A DNA stretch of 64,000 nt from Sphingomonas faeni (GTDB lineage: Bacteria > Pseudomonadota > Alphaproteobacteria > Sphingomonadales > Sphingomonadaceae): NCBI RefSeq assembly GCF_030817315.1, contig NZ_JAUSZF010000003.1:62001-126000 (forward strand), read 5' to 3'. The translations under genes and the position numbers were made by a program. The notes beneath the pieces were generated by a model, which was given only the letters and a program-made list of their open reading frames with translations, searched no databases and was not told the origin of the DNA. This document shows, in pieces, positions 1-9,600 of the stretch (positions within the stretch are counted from its first letter, which is position 1; each line of letters starts with the position of its first letter).

Positions 1-1
1 C

Positions 2-109
2 CGGACAGCCCTGGCGAAGTGCCGCAAAGCCGCCGCAGCAGCAGGCAAGCTCGTCAAATGCACGATCATGACGGGACCGGCGGACGACGGTTCGGACAAA
101 GAGTACTAG
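2..109 (+). CDS. 3' end of an unidentified gene (partial)
   Basis: The frame is open from the window edge and ends at a TAG at 107-109. The 35 visible residues are Ala/Lys rich and end in DDGSDKEY. No domain is recognisable in so short a piece. It may be a genuine C-terminus or chance. Confidence 0.3.
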   Translation, partial: RTALAKCRKAAAAAGKLVKCTIMTGPADDGSDKEY

Positions 110-589
110 TAACAGGACGTGATTATGGGTTGGGGAATTACGATCTATCGAGGGCGACCGGGCGCTCGATCGTCCCGACTTTACCGAACTCCACGACCAT
201 AGGCTTACAGCTTCTGGCGCCACCCCGAATAACTACCAAGACTAGGGGGAGAAAGATCAAGGTCCGGTAGGTCGATGGATTGTCGGTGCGCCTGATGCTC
301 AGAGCCTTCGCGCCTGTCGGCCGGCTATCATCAGCCCGACGCGGATAGCCGCGATCATGACGAACAGGTCCAGGCGAGTAGCCCGGGGGTTGTCAGCGAG
401 GGAGGGTGGGGCAAGTGCGGACGTCGCCCAAGTGTAGTTGCTAGTGGCTATCGCCGTTATGCGTCATTCCCTGTGCCCTTGCAGGGCGTGACGTTGCTAT
501 TGGTCATGATGAGGGCCCTAGTGGTCAAGAGGCGAATAGGACCGTATTGGCTTCTATGAATTCGCCCGGATCCGGACGGGGAGAAGCTG
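110..589. other. 480-bp stretch with no recognisable gene
   Basis: I see no convincing coding frame, RNA gene or repeat here. Short open frames on both strands lack ribosome binding sites and family resemblance. Confidence 0.4.
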
Positions 590-781
590 GTGCCTTGGTT
601 AGAAATCGCGCTCGGGTTTGCCGCTACTAGCGTTGTTGGCCTTGCCGTCATTGCGATACGCTCTCGCCAGCAGCAGCAGATGCAGCTGCGCCGAAGCCAA
701 AATAAACGCGTTGAGGACGCTCAGGTCACACGGGAATGGGAAGATCTTCAGGCGCGTCTGCGCGGATCAAAGCCCGTGTAA
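590..781 (+). CDS. small membrane-anchored hypothetical protein
   Basis: This 63-residue frame starts at GTG 590, preceded by a purine-rich GGGGAG-type ribosome binding site. Residues about 4-24 form one hydrophobic helix (IALGFAATSVVGLAVIAI). The rest is polar, with a run of four Gln and many Arg, Gln and Glu, likely helical. That suggests a single-pass inner membrane protein with a short cytoplasmic tail. I recognise no family. It is transcribed toward the convergent TonB-receptor gene. The start signal and the membrane helix argue for a real gene, but size keeps certainty modest. Confidence 0.45.
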   Translation: MPWLEIALGFAATSVVGLAVIAIRSRQQQQMQLRRSQNKRVEDAQVTREWEDLQARLRGSKPV

Positions 782-930
782 CTGCGATTCCGATCCTGCG
801 TCATCCATGACCGCGACCGTGTGAGTACCGATGGTACTGAGATTACATTAATCGATTTGAGATCGCATAGTTGCGACGGCGGGTGACCTGACTGCCGTGC
901 CTTTCGGTCTGCTGCGAAGACCAGATATCG

Positions 931-964
931 CCGGGATCCCGATCGACATTGATCGGGATCCCGG
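931..964. terminator. perfect 14-bp inverted repeat between convergent genes
   Basis: CCGGGATCCCGATC at 931-944 and its exact reverse complement at 951-964 flank a 6-nt loop. It lies 21 bp past the stop of the minus-strand receptor gene and downstream of the plus-strand small ORF. There is no clear T-run on either side, so it would be a hairpin of the non-canonical or bidirectional kind. Confidence 0.6.
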
Positions 965-984
965 GATTAGGCGTCTGGATGTTA

Positions 985-3900
985 TTACAGCCGCAGCGAA
1001 ACCCCTGCGACGAGCTGCCGTCCGAGCAAGTCATACCCCATCACGGTGTTGCCACGGAGCAACCCGATCCGCGAACGGCTGTCCGGGATGAGCGGCGGAT
1101 CGCGGTCGAACACGTTGTTCGCCGCCAGCCGGAATGTCATCTGCTTGTTGATGTCAAAGGTTAGCGCGATGTCGATCCAGTTGTACGAGCCGACGCCCGG
1201 GTATTGATCGCGCAGTGCGCTTGCGTCCTGCGCTGGGATGCCGGTGTCCGTAGGCGCATAGTTGTCGAGTGGCATCGCGCCGCGGTGACGCCAGTTGACC
1301 GACAGGCTGGTCGCGCGGTCCGGTGCTGTCCAGGTGGTGCGGAGCTGGTGGGCCCAGCGCGGCATGCTTTCGCCGCACAGGTTGCCGAAATACCCCACGC
1401 AGTCCCGCGGTTCGATCGTCGGCGACGACTGCGAGCCGACACGAGTCATCAGCGTACCGTTGAAGCTCATGTCGAGCCGCCCAACGGGGCCTAGGCCAAC
1501 GGTATACTGCCCCTGGAAATCCCAGCCGTGCGACTGGGACTTGTAGCCGTTGGCCGAACCGCGTGCGACCCAACCCGTTGCCGGGCTGGTCGCAGGCGAG
1601 CTGGACAGCGTACCGGTGCCGGGATTGCGGACGATGCCGCGGCAGAAATATTCGTTTCCGGTGGCCAGGCACTCGCCGATGATGTTTTGCGGCTGGAGGA
1701 AGTCGAGCTGGTCCTTGAGGTCGATCAGCCAGCGGTCGATCGATACCGTCAGGCCAGGCAAGAAGCGCGGACGCAGCACGACGCCGAACGTCTTGGTATA
1801 AGCGCTTTCCGGCGTCAGGTTGAATCCGCCCTCACGCACGGTGCATCGATCGTCCGGGCAGATCAGCGAGGCGCTGCCGTAGAGATTGTCAGGAAGGCCG
1901 GTGTTGCGGCATTGTTGCAACGTCGCGGATGGCGCGAGGCGCCCGCCATTGGGGTTCGACGGATCGACCCGGGGCGCACAGGGGTCGGAATAGAAACCTT
2001 GGTTCCAGAAAATGTTGGCTGCACCCTGCGCGGTGCTGACGCCCGGTGCGGCCTGCGACTTGTTATAAGACGCGCGCAGCGTGATGTCGGGCACCGGCGA
2101 CCAAAGGCCCTCGACCTTCCAGGTATCGAACTTGCCGTCGAGCCGGTTGTACTGCGACACGCGGTAGCCTGCATTGACCTGTAACAGCTCTGCGAACGGG
2201 CGGTGTTCGATTAGCGGCGCCTGTATCTCGGCATTGGCCTCTAGGATGCTCTGGGTGAAGCGCTGGTTCTCGCCGCCATTGTTCTGCTGGAAGATTTCGT
2301 TGACGATCGTGCGTTCCATCTCCTCGCGATATTCGGCGCCCAAAGCGATCGCGATGCCTTGTTCGGCAAACGGCGAAGTGATGCCGTATTTGCCCAGGTC
2401 GCCGCTGACGGTGCCGACGAACTGCAACAGCCGCGGAATACGCGTGCTGACCCCACCGGTCGCGCCGCCATACAGATACTGGTTGAGTGCGGCGTCCTGA
2501 TTGAACGGTGCGAACGCGTTGAAGGGCACGCATGACGGATCGGTACCGTTGACGACTGCACGACAGGTCGGCGTACCGTTGACCCGCACGACGTCGAGCG
2601 AGCGGTTGATGTTGTCGTAGCGCGCTAACGGCACGTCGATGGTGTCGAGGCGCGCGCGCGAGATCATGCCCGCGAGATCGTAGGACCACACGTTGTTCAG
2701 CCCGCGACCGCGCAGCCCCGCGACGATCCGGTACCCCTCGTTGGTGAAGCGCTGCTGCACCAGAGGCAGTCCGTCGAAGCGATAGCGGACGTCGATCGGC
2801 GCATATTGCCCGGCGACGCCGGCATTGGCGCCGCACAGATCCTGAGCCTGCGAGCCCGACAGGAACACGTTGTCGCAATTCACGCGGAACGGATCGGTGC
2901 CGTACGCGCCGAAGTTGAAGGTGCGATTGAGCTGCGTGTTGTACGATTTGTCGCGGTAGAACAGCCCGTTGCCATAAAGCTCGATGTCGTCGCTGATTTT
3001 TGCGGTCAGGAAGCCGCCAAGATTGATGCGATCGAAGGCGCGCTGGACCGCCCAATTGTCATAGGGGTTGGCAGAGGTGCCCGGCGGTCCGCTGTTGATA
3101 GGAATGAAGGTGCCGTTGCCGTTGGGGTTGTTGACCAGGATCTGGCCGGCGCGCGGTCCCGACTGCGGAACGATCGTGCCCGCCGGCGTGAAGCTGGCGC
3201 GCGAACAGCCGAGGGGAGAGGTATTCGTCGGCTGCACCGCCTCGCAGACCGAATACGAACGATCGATCAGCTCGACCGGGTTGGACTGACGATAGTTGAC
3301 GAAACCGGTGATGTTCACCCGGTCGCCGAACAAATTGGCGCCCGCAGCCAGGCTCAGGTCCGAGCGGCCGCCATCGTTGGTCAATCCGCGCTTGGCGTTG
3401 AACCCCGCGCGGTCCGCGGCCTCCGTGACGGCGTTGCTGCCATTGTCGTGATTGAAGAAGCTGTAGTTCGCGTCGAGGCGGATGCCTTCGAAGTTTTTCT
3501 TCAAGACGAAGTTGACGACGCCCGACACCGCGTCCGAGCCGTAGACCGACGAGGCACCGCCGGTCAGTACGTCGATCCGCTCGACCAGCGCGTTGGGGAT
3601 GATGCCGACGTCGACCGTGTTGGCCAGCCCGATGCGAAGGCCGTCGATTAGCGTCAGCGTCCGCTCATACCCCAGGCTGCGCAGCTTGATGCGCTGGCGA
3701 CCTTCGGAATCGCTGAAATTCTGTTCCGAGTTCACTTGGACCTGCGGCAGACGGTTCAACACTTCCTCGATCGTCGTCGCGCCTTGCGCGGCGATTTCCG
3801 CCGCGGTGGTCGTGACGATCGGTGCGGCAGAGCGGTTGTTCGGACGCGTGATGCGCGTACCGGTCACGACGATATCTGACCCTTCGCGCTGTTCGCCGGT

Positions 3901-4089
3901 GCGTGCCGTATCCGCAGCCAGCTTTGCTGACGCGACAGGATCGCCGATCTCGGTCTGTCCGTCCTGGGCAGCGTCACTCCCTGTATCCGAAGTCTCCGTA
4001 TCCGACGACTGGGCCTTGGCTTGAGCCGGCAACGCAATCAACGCCGCCACGCAACATGTCGTGGTCATAAACGCCCTGAACAACACCAT
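985..4089 (-). CDS. TonB-dependent outer membrane receptor
   Basis: A 1034-residue outer membrane gated porin that would import a ligand using TonB energy. Residues 1-26 are a signal peptide ending near AQAKAQ. A low-complexity acidic linker follows, then a plug domain from about residue 73 (DIVVTGTRI, IEEVLNRLPQV, LIDGLRIG, GASSVYGSDAVSGVVNFVLK), then a long beta-barrel with a terminal strand ending VSLRL. Length and layout fit the large receptors abundant in sphingomonads and caulobacters. A ribosome binding site (AGGGGG) precedes ATG 4089. The substrate cannot be told from sequence. No TonB/ExbB/ExbD genes or regulator sit beside it. Confidence 0.93.
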   Translation of the reverse strand: MVLFRAFMTTTCCVAALIALPAQAKAQSSDTETSDTGSDAAQDGQTEIGDPVASAKLAADTARTGEQREGSDIVVTGTRITRPNNRSAAPIVTTTAAEIAAQGATTIEEVLNRLPQVQVNSEQNFSDSEGRQRIKLRSLGYERTLTLIDGLRIGLANTVDVGIIPNALVERIDVLTGGASSVYGSDAVSGVVNFVLKKNFEGIRLDANYSFFNHDNGSNAVTEAADRAGFNAKRGLTNDGGRSDLSLAAGANLFGDRVNITGFVNYRQSNPVELIDRSYSVCEAVQPTNTSPLGCSRASFTPAGTIVPQSGPRAGQILVNNPNGNGTFIPINSGPPGTSANPYDNWAVQRAFDRINLGGFLTAKISDDIELYGNGLFYRDKSYNTQLNRTFNFGAYGTDPFRVNCDNVFLSGSQAQDLCGANAGVAGQYAPIDVRYRFDGLPLVQQRFTNEGYRIVAGLRGRGLNNVWSYDLAGMISRARLDTIDVPLARYDNINRSLDVVRVNGTPTCRAVVNGTDPSCVPFNAFAPFNQDAALNQYLYGGATGGVSTRIPRLLQFVGTVSGDLGKYGITSPFAEQGIAIALGAEYREEMERTIVNEIFQQNNGGENQRFTQSILEANAEIQAPLIEHRPFAELLQVNAGYRVSQYNRLDGKFDTWKVEGLWSPVPDITLRASYNKSQAAPGVSTAQGAANIFWNQGFYSDPCAPRVDPSNPNGGRLAPSATLQQCRNTGLPDNLYGSASLICPDDRCTVREGGFNLTPESAYTKTFGVVLRPRFLPGLTVSIDRWLIDLKDQLDFLQPQNIIGECLATGNEYFCRGIVRNPGTGTLSSSPATSPATGWVARGSANGYKSQSHGWDFQGQYTVGLGPVGRLDMSFNGTLMTRVGSQSSPTIEPRDCVGYFGNLCGESMPRWAHQLRTTWTAPDRATSLSVNWRHRGAMPLDNYAPTDTGIPAQDASALRDQYPGVGSYNWIDIALTFDINKQMTFRLAANNVFDRDPPLIPDSRSRIGLLRGNTVMGYDLLGRQLVAGVSLRL

Positions 4090-4559
4090 TCTATCACCCC
4101 CTGTTGTTGCCGATCAGCTCCCATGGATGATGCCGCGCGATATCGACTGCTGCCGACCCTGTTCGGAAGCATTCGGTGAACAGCATGTTGCTCGGTTCAT
4201 CGGAATCTATCGTCCCGTGACCTTGTCGACAGTGTTCGCAGTATCATCCGGGCCCTCGGACTGACGCATGCTGTCACGTCCGCAATATCAAAACAATACC
4301 AATGTTGCAGAAAATCGAGGGTGGTATGGCATTTTGTGTGTTCATGGTCACGATCGGTATCGATCGCGATACTCAGGCCCATTCGTTTGCTCTAAATGGC
4401 AGTCCGTTCCACCCGGAACTGCCCCGATCGCGCCCTTGCTCAGTTCGTCATCGTTGCGTTGGTGCTTTAGGGCCGGCTTTTAGGGCCTTCAATCGCAACG
4501 AAGACATGTGTGCAGCAGCGGACGTTGCGAGTAGATGCGTAGTATCTCATGATGCTGCC
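4090..4559. other. intergenic region upstream of the receptor gene
   Basis: This stretch should hold the promoter of the minus-strand receptor gene. I see no convincing gene and cannot name an operator or boxes with confidence. Confidence 0.35.
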
Positions 4560-4868
4560 ATGAAACAGCCTCTGCTCTTGGAATCCGTGATCGCGACCAT
4601 GTTAATTGTGCCGAGAGCCAAAAGCCAAGCCAACGACGTTCTTTTTGTCGCGAACGTACAGCGGAATGGTGATGGATGTCGCTTAACCGTTGATGGAAAG
4701 TAGGTGACGTCTGACTACCTTCCTCAGCTTGTTAGGGCTGGCAAGTACCATCGCGGAATCATCGTCTCCCGTGGTGACGTGACATATAAATGCATCGGCG
4801 GAGCGGTCTATATGCTTTAACGTGCAGGTTTGTCGTAGATCGACTTCGCCACTTGGACCGCTGACTAA
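4560..4868 (+). pseudogene. decayed small exported protein, ExbD/TolR-like C-terminus (tentative)
   Basis: One reading frame gives a protein-like sequence from ATG 4560 (signal-like MKQPLLLESVIATMLIV) to TAA 4866-4868 despite three in-frame stops. After the first stop (4701-4703) the frame continues VTSDYLPQLV, then RGIIVSRGDVTYKCIGGAVYML. That pattern of a beta strand, a Tyr, a short helix and RAG resembles the periplasmic end of ExbD/TolR-like proteins. The continuity across stops is what I see; the family is a weak inference. It may be a relic of a transport accessory gene next to the receptor. Confidence 0.35.
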
Positions 4869-5188
4869 TGTTCGTTCTGGGCAGTTGTTGCCGCAGTCGA
4901 CCAAGGTGTTTCGTGTCAGGCCTAGGTGTGCGGATCGTTTGCCTTGGCGTATGCGGCGATTTCAGCGCCTCCTTACGGATGCGTGCCGAGCATAAGGGTA
5001 AAAAACGCAACCAAAGTCTGCCCTGACAGCGCCTGCGCGCGTTCGAGGCCCGCTGCTAGGTTGCGGGGGTGCTTGCCCCTACACCTTGGAACGCGGCCGG
5101 CTACTTGGGCGGGGCCCTAGAGGGTGCCGATGCTGCTTGCCGGGCGGGACGGTCCTTCCGTAAGGCCTGAGCGATACAGGAGACACCT
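4869..5188. other. intergenic region before the epimerase gene
   Basis: A GC-rich stretch with a short GGGGTGCTTGCCCC hairpin near 5070 and no coding frame I can support. The promoter of the gene at 5189 probably lies here. Confidence 0.3.
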
Positions 5189-6196
5189 ATGCGCGTTCTC
5201 GTTACCGGCGCGGCCGGGTTTATCGGCTTCCACGTCAGTCGTCACCTGCTTGCCCGCGGGGATAAAGTGCTCGGTATCGACAGCCTCAACGACTATTACG
5301 CCGTCACGCTGAAGCATGCGCGACTGGCCGAACTTGGCAAGGATGGCGCCAACTCAAACGGGGGCTTCACCTTCAAACAGGTAGATTTCTCCGATCACGT
5401 TGCACTCGACGCCCAGCTCGACGGCGAGCATTTCGACCGCATCGTCCATCTCGGCGCGCAGGCCGGGGTCCGCTATTCAATCGAGAATCCGCGCGCCTAT
5501 CTCCAAGCCAATCTCGCCGGTCATCTCAACATGATCGAGATCGGACGCAACCGTCGGGTTGAGCATCTCGTCTACGCGTCGTCATCATCGGTATATGGCG
5601 GCAACGACACTTTGCCCTTTCGCGTCGAGGATCGCGTAGACCAGCCCCTGTCGCTGTACGCTGCCACCAAGAAGGCCGACGAGCTGATAAGCGAGACCTA
5701 CGCGCATCTTTACCGTCTGCCACAGACCGGCTTGCGGTTCTTCACCGTCTATGGCCCGTGGGGTCGGCCCGATATGGCAATGTGGTTGTTTACCAAGGCT
5801 ATCTTGGAAGGTCAGCCGATCGACGTGTTCGGCGAAGGGCGAATGCGGCGCGACTTTACCTATATTGACGACATCGTCGCTGGTGTCGTTGCGTGTCTTG
5901 ACAATCCCCCCGCCGACGACGGCGTGGTTAAGGCCGGTGGCAGCATTAGTCCGCACCGTATCTACAATATTGGTAATAGCCGCTCTGAAGATCTTAATGA
6001 TATGATATCAGTTATCGAGCAAGCCTGTGGCCGTACTGCCACGCGTCGCTTGCTACCAATGCAGCCCGGGGACGTGCGCGATACGTTCGCAGACATTGGG
6101 GCGATCCAGCGTGATCTGGGCTTCGAGCCACGAACGACTATAGCAGATGGCGTTCCGCGTTTTGTTCACTGGTATCAAGGATACCACAGCGCATAG
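5189..6196 (+). CDS. NAD-dependent UDP-glucuronate 4-epimerase-like protein
   Basis: A 335-residue extended short-chain dehydrogenase predicted to interconvert UDP-glucuronate and UDP-galacturonate in the cytoplasm. The NAD motif GAAGFIG is at residues 7-13, the serine motif SSSSVYG at 131-137, and the catalytic Y157/K161 pair in YAATKK. AGVRYSIENP (92-101) is typical of the UDP-glucuronate epimerase branch rather than plain GalE. Length is normal for the family. A CAGGAG ribosome binding site precedes ATG 5189. It stands alone between the receptor and RTX genes and may supply an acidic sugar to the polysaccharide pathway further along. Confidence 0.85.
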   Translation: MRVLVTGAAGFIGFHVSRHLLARGDKVLGIDSLNDYYAVTLKHARLAELGKDGANSNGGFTFKQVDFSDHVALDAQLDGEHFDRIVHLGAQAGVRYSIENPRAYLQANLAGHLNMIEIGRNRRVEHLVYASSSSVYGGNDTLPFRVEDRVDQPLSLYAATKKADELISETYAHLYRLPQTGLRFFTVYGPWGRPDMAMWLFTKAILEGQPIDVFGEGRMRRDFTYIDDIVAGVVACLDNPPADDGVVKAGGSISPHRIYNIGNSRSEDLNDMISVIEQACGRTATRRLLPMQPGDVRDTFADIGAIQRDLGFEPRTTIADGVPRFVHWYQGYHSA

Positions 6197-6662
6197 ATAC
6201 TAATGACCAGATGACCCTGGTTGGGCGGTGGCGAGATGCTCAGCCTTTCGGTCGTTGACTGGCGGTCACACTCTTGAGTGTTGCTTGCATTATGTAATCA
6301 TGCTTGAGCTCGTAGCTCGACCAGTTCGCTAGGCGCGCAGAGCATTCACTCCATGTGCCTGTGCTCTCGATTTATCCTCGTTCGGAAAGTCGATGCCGAC
6401 GATGGACGTTGTGGGATCAGCCACGTGGTGCGTCTACGCTTCAATGAGAAATTTGACGAGTATCACGCCTGCCGTACCCGCAGATCGTTGGGAGCACGAG
6501 ATTGGTGGCTAGGCTCAAGCGGAAACAGAATTTACAAAGCTCAGGTCCGTAAAAGGTTGTAAACTTTGATAACCTCTCGTCATTCTAGTGTCATCTTTCT
6601 TATAGATGACCGGATCAACGGCGCCAAATCCCAAACGGCGCACTCATAAAAACGGGGTAGAG
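6197..6662. other. intergenic region upstream of the nuclease-like RTX gene
   Basis: About 460 bp, AT-richer towards the 3' end. It includes an in-frame alternative ATG at 6606 for the next gene, which lacks a ribosome binding site. No other gene is evident; promoter elements probably lie here. Confidence 0.35.
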
Positions 6663-9600
6663 ATGACTGCGTCCACCGATAGCAAGCATGCCGGCACGAG
6701 AACCAACGACGCGATTGCGCCACAGGGACCGCAGCCTCTCTACTCAACAAGCTTTGATGGCTTCACCGGGACCGGCTTCGCGCCCGACGCAACCAGCGGT
6801 CGACTGAACTCGAACGTTTTCCGTATTTTGGGGCTAAGCGACTTAGCCGCTCCGGCCTACGGCTTCACTTCCCCCACGGTTGGAGCCCCGGCTAATGACT
6901 TTGGTCGTGGCGTGATCCTAGGCTCGGCAGACCCGACTAGCGGAGGAGTATATTCCCCATCGGCCAACGCAGCGCTGGTGATTCAGCCAACTGGCAGCGA
7001 CTTTGTTGAAGGCAACGGCGCGATTGAAGCCCGCATCCAGAACACGACTGGCTTCACTGCCACGAGCTTCGAAGTAGCCTTCGATTGGGCTTACCGGAAC
7101 AGCGGTGGACGGGCCGACGGGCTACAGCTGTCTTATTCGTCCGATGGCGTCAGCTTTACACCGGTTTCTTCGACTGCCTTCACGACGCCTGGCGCCGCTG
7201 ATACAACGGTGGCAGCTAGCTTCACTAACGTCGCGGCTATGGTGTCGATCAGCGACGTGGTGGTAGCTGACAGCGGCTACTTATACTTGCGTTGGGGGCA
7301 TACCGGCTCATCCGGCAGCGGTAATCGTGACGAGATTGGCATTGATAACCTCAATGTACGCGCCGGTGTCACCGATGCCCCGACCCTTACTTTCTCGGAC
7401 GTTACGATCGAAGAGGGGAATAGCGGAACGCGTTTTGCGGCTCTGACACTGACCCGCACGGACACGGAAGGGACGGCGACCGTTAATTACACGACGGCCA
7501 ATGGGACTGCACTCGTAGGTAGCGATTACCGCATGGACGCCGGGGTCGTGACCTTCAATCCTGGTATCGCCACCGTGACGATCCAGCTCGCAATACTAGG
7601 TGATACGCGCAACGAGCCAAACGAATCTTTCTTCGTCAATTTCTCCAGCCCGCAGGGCTTTCTGCTACCCGACAATCAGGCGCGGGTGACTATCATCAAC
7701 GATGACACCGGACCAGTGTCGATCTATGACATCCAAGGTCTCGGTCACCGGTCCACCTACGAGGGTTTGACAGTCCAAACCTCGGGCGTCGTCACTGCGT
7801 TACGGACCAATGGCTCAGACCGCGGTTACTATCTTCAAGATGCGACCGGCGATGGCGATAGCCGTACTTCCGATGCAATCTTCGTGGCAACGGGTAGTGT
7901 TTCGCCGACCGTCGCGGTAGGCAACGCCGTCACTCTGACGGGGAATGTTACCGAGTATACTGCCAACGCTGCCAACCTTACGATCACCCGCCTGACCGGC
8001 ACCACGGGCGTCACCGTCACTACCGCCGCGGCAGCGCTTCCAGCCGCGACACTGATCTCAACAGAAGCGGGCGGTTATGCTCCACCAACGCAGATCATCG
8101 ACGACGATCGCCTGCAGAGCTACGAACCTTCGACCGACGGCATCGATTATTATGAGTCGCTCGAAGGTATGATGGTTACCGTACGCGCGCCTTTAGTTGT
8201 GTCGGCGACGGACATTGTCGGCCAGACTTACGTCGTGGCCAACCAAGGTATCGGCGCGACCGGCCTTAATGAGCGGTTTGGCCTAACTATCTCAGCTGGC
8301 GACAACGGGCCGGAGAAGATCAAGATCTACGCTCCAGGTGGCGGCACGTTCGATCAGGGCGATGTGCTTGGCGACGTTACGGGAATCCTCACGTATTTCG
8401 GCAACACTGGCGGCACGAGCGCAGGCTATGAGTTGGATCCAATCGGGGGGCTCAGTGTCACTACCGACCGGCCAGCACCAAGTCGCGAGACTAGCACGCT
8501 TGTTGGCGACCTTGATCACATGACGATCGCAAGCTTCAACGTCGAAAACGCCGACCCGGGCGACGGAGCGCAGAAGTTTCAGCTGATCGCGACTGAGGTG
8601 ACGCAGGCGCTACGTAACCCGGACGTGATCGGTCTGCAGGAAATACAGGACGCTGATGGCGCGGGGACCGGCACTGACCTGTCGGGAACGGCGACCGCCC
8701 AGTCGATTATTGATGCGATCGTCGCAGCTGGCGGCCCCCGCTATCGTTACACCGAGGTGGCGCCTTCCGCGCCTAACACGACGGGCGGCGAACCGGGCGG
8801 CAACATCCGCAACGGCTACCTGTACAATCCTGACCGGGTCAGCCTGGTAGACGGAAGTGTCCGGCTGATTGAGGATCAAGCGTTCACCGGCAGCCGGCGA
8901 CCGCTGGTCGCGACGTTCGGCTTCAATGGCGAAGAGGTCACAGTGGTGAATGCCCACAGCACGTCGCGAGGTGGGTCGGACACGCTGTTTGGAGCCAATC
9001 AGCCCCCCGCCCAAGCTGGCGACGGCTCGCGTACAGCCCAAGCTAATGCGATTAAGAGCTACATCGACACGCTTCAGGCTGCGAATGTGAACGTGCATGT
9101 GGCGACGCTCGGCGACTTCAATGGTTACTATTACGAGACTGCGCTATCGCGACTGACCGATGATGGCAGGTTGACCAATCTCTACACCCTGCTGCCCGTT
9201 GAAGAGCGCTACTCCTATCTATTCGAAGGTTATCTACAAGCGTTCGACAATATCATTGTCTCGAACAATCTGCTCGATGGCGCTGCATTCGATGTGGTGC
9301 ACTACAACGCTGAGCAGCCCGATAGCATTCGCATCACTGATCATGATCAAGCGCTGGCCAAACTTTACATTCCACGAGCGAACACGGCGCCTACCAATCT
9401 CACGATCAGCGCCAGCAGTGTGGCCGAAAACTTGGCGGCAGGCACGGTGGTCGGCACCGTTACCGGCCAGGATGCCGAAGGTGGCGCTCTTAGCTACAGC
9501 TTGCTCGACGATGCGGGCGAGCGCTTCGCGATCAATGGAACGACGGGGGAAGTCACCACGCGGACCTTGCTCGATTACGAGGCAACGCCAACGGTGGCGT

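Noticed and set aside
2806..3651. Long plus-strand open frame opposite the receptor gene
   Set aside because: Antisense shadow of a high-GC gene: Ala/Arg/Val-rich, no family match, and no start signal. The receptor frame explains the region.
6606..6662. Upstream start for the nuclease-like RTX protein
   Set aside because: ATG 6606 lacks a ribosome binding site, whereas ATG 6663 has GGGGTAGAG just before it.
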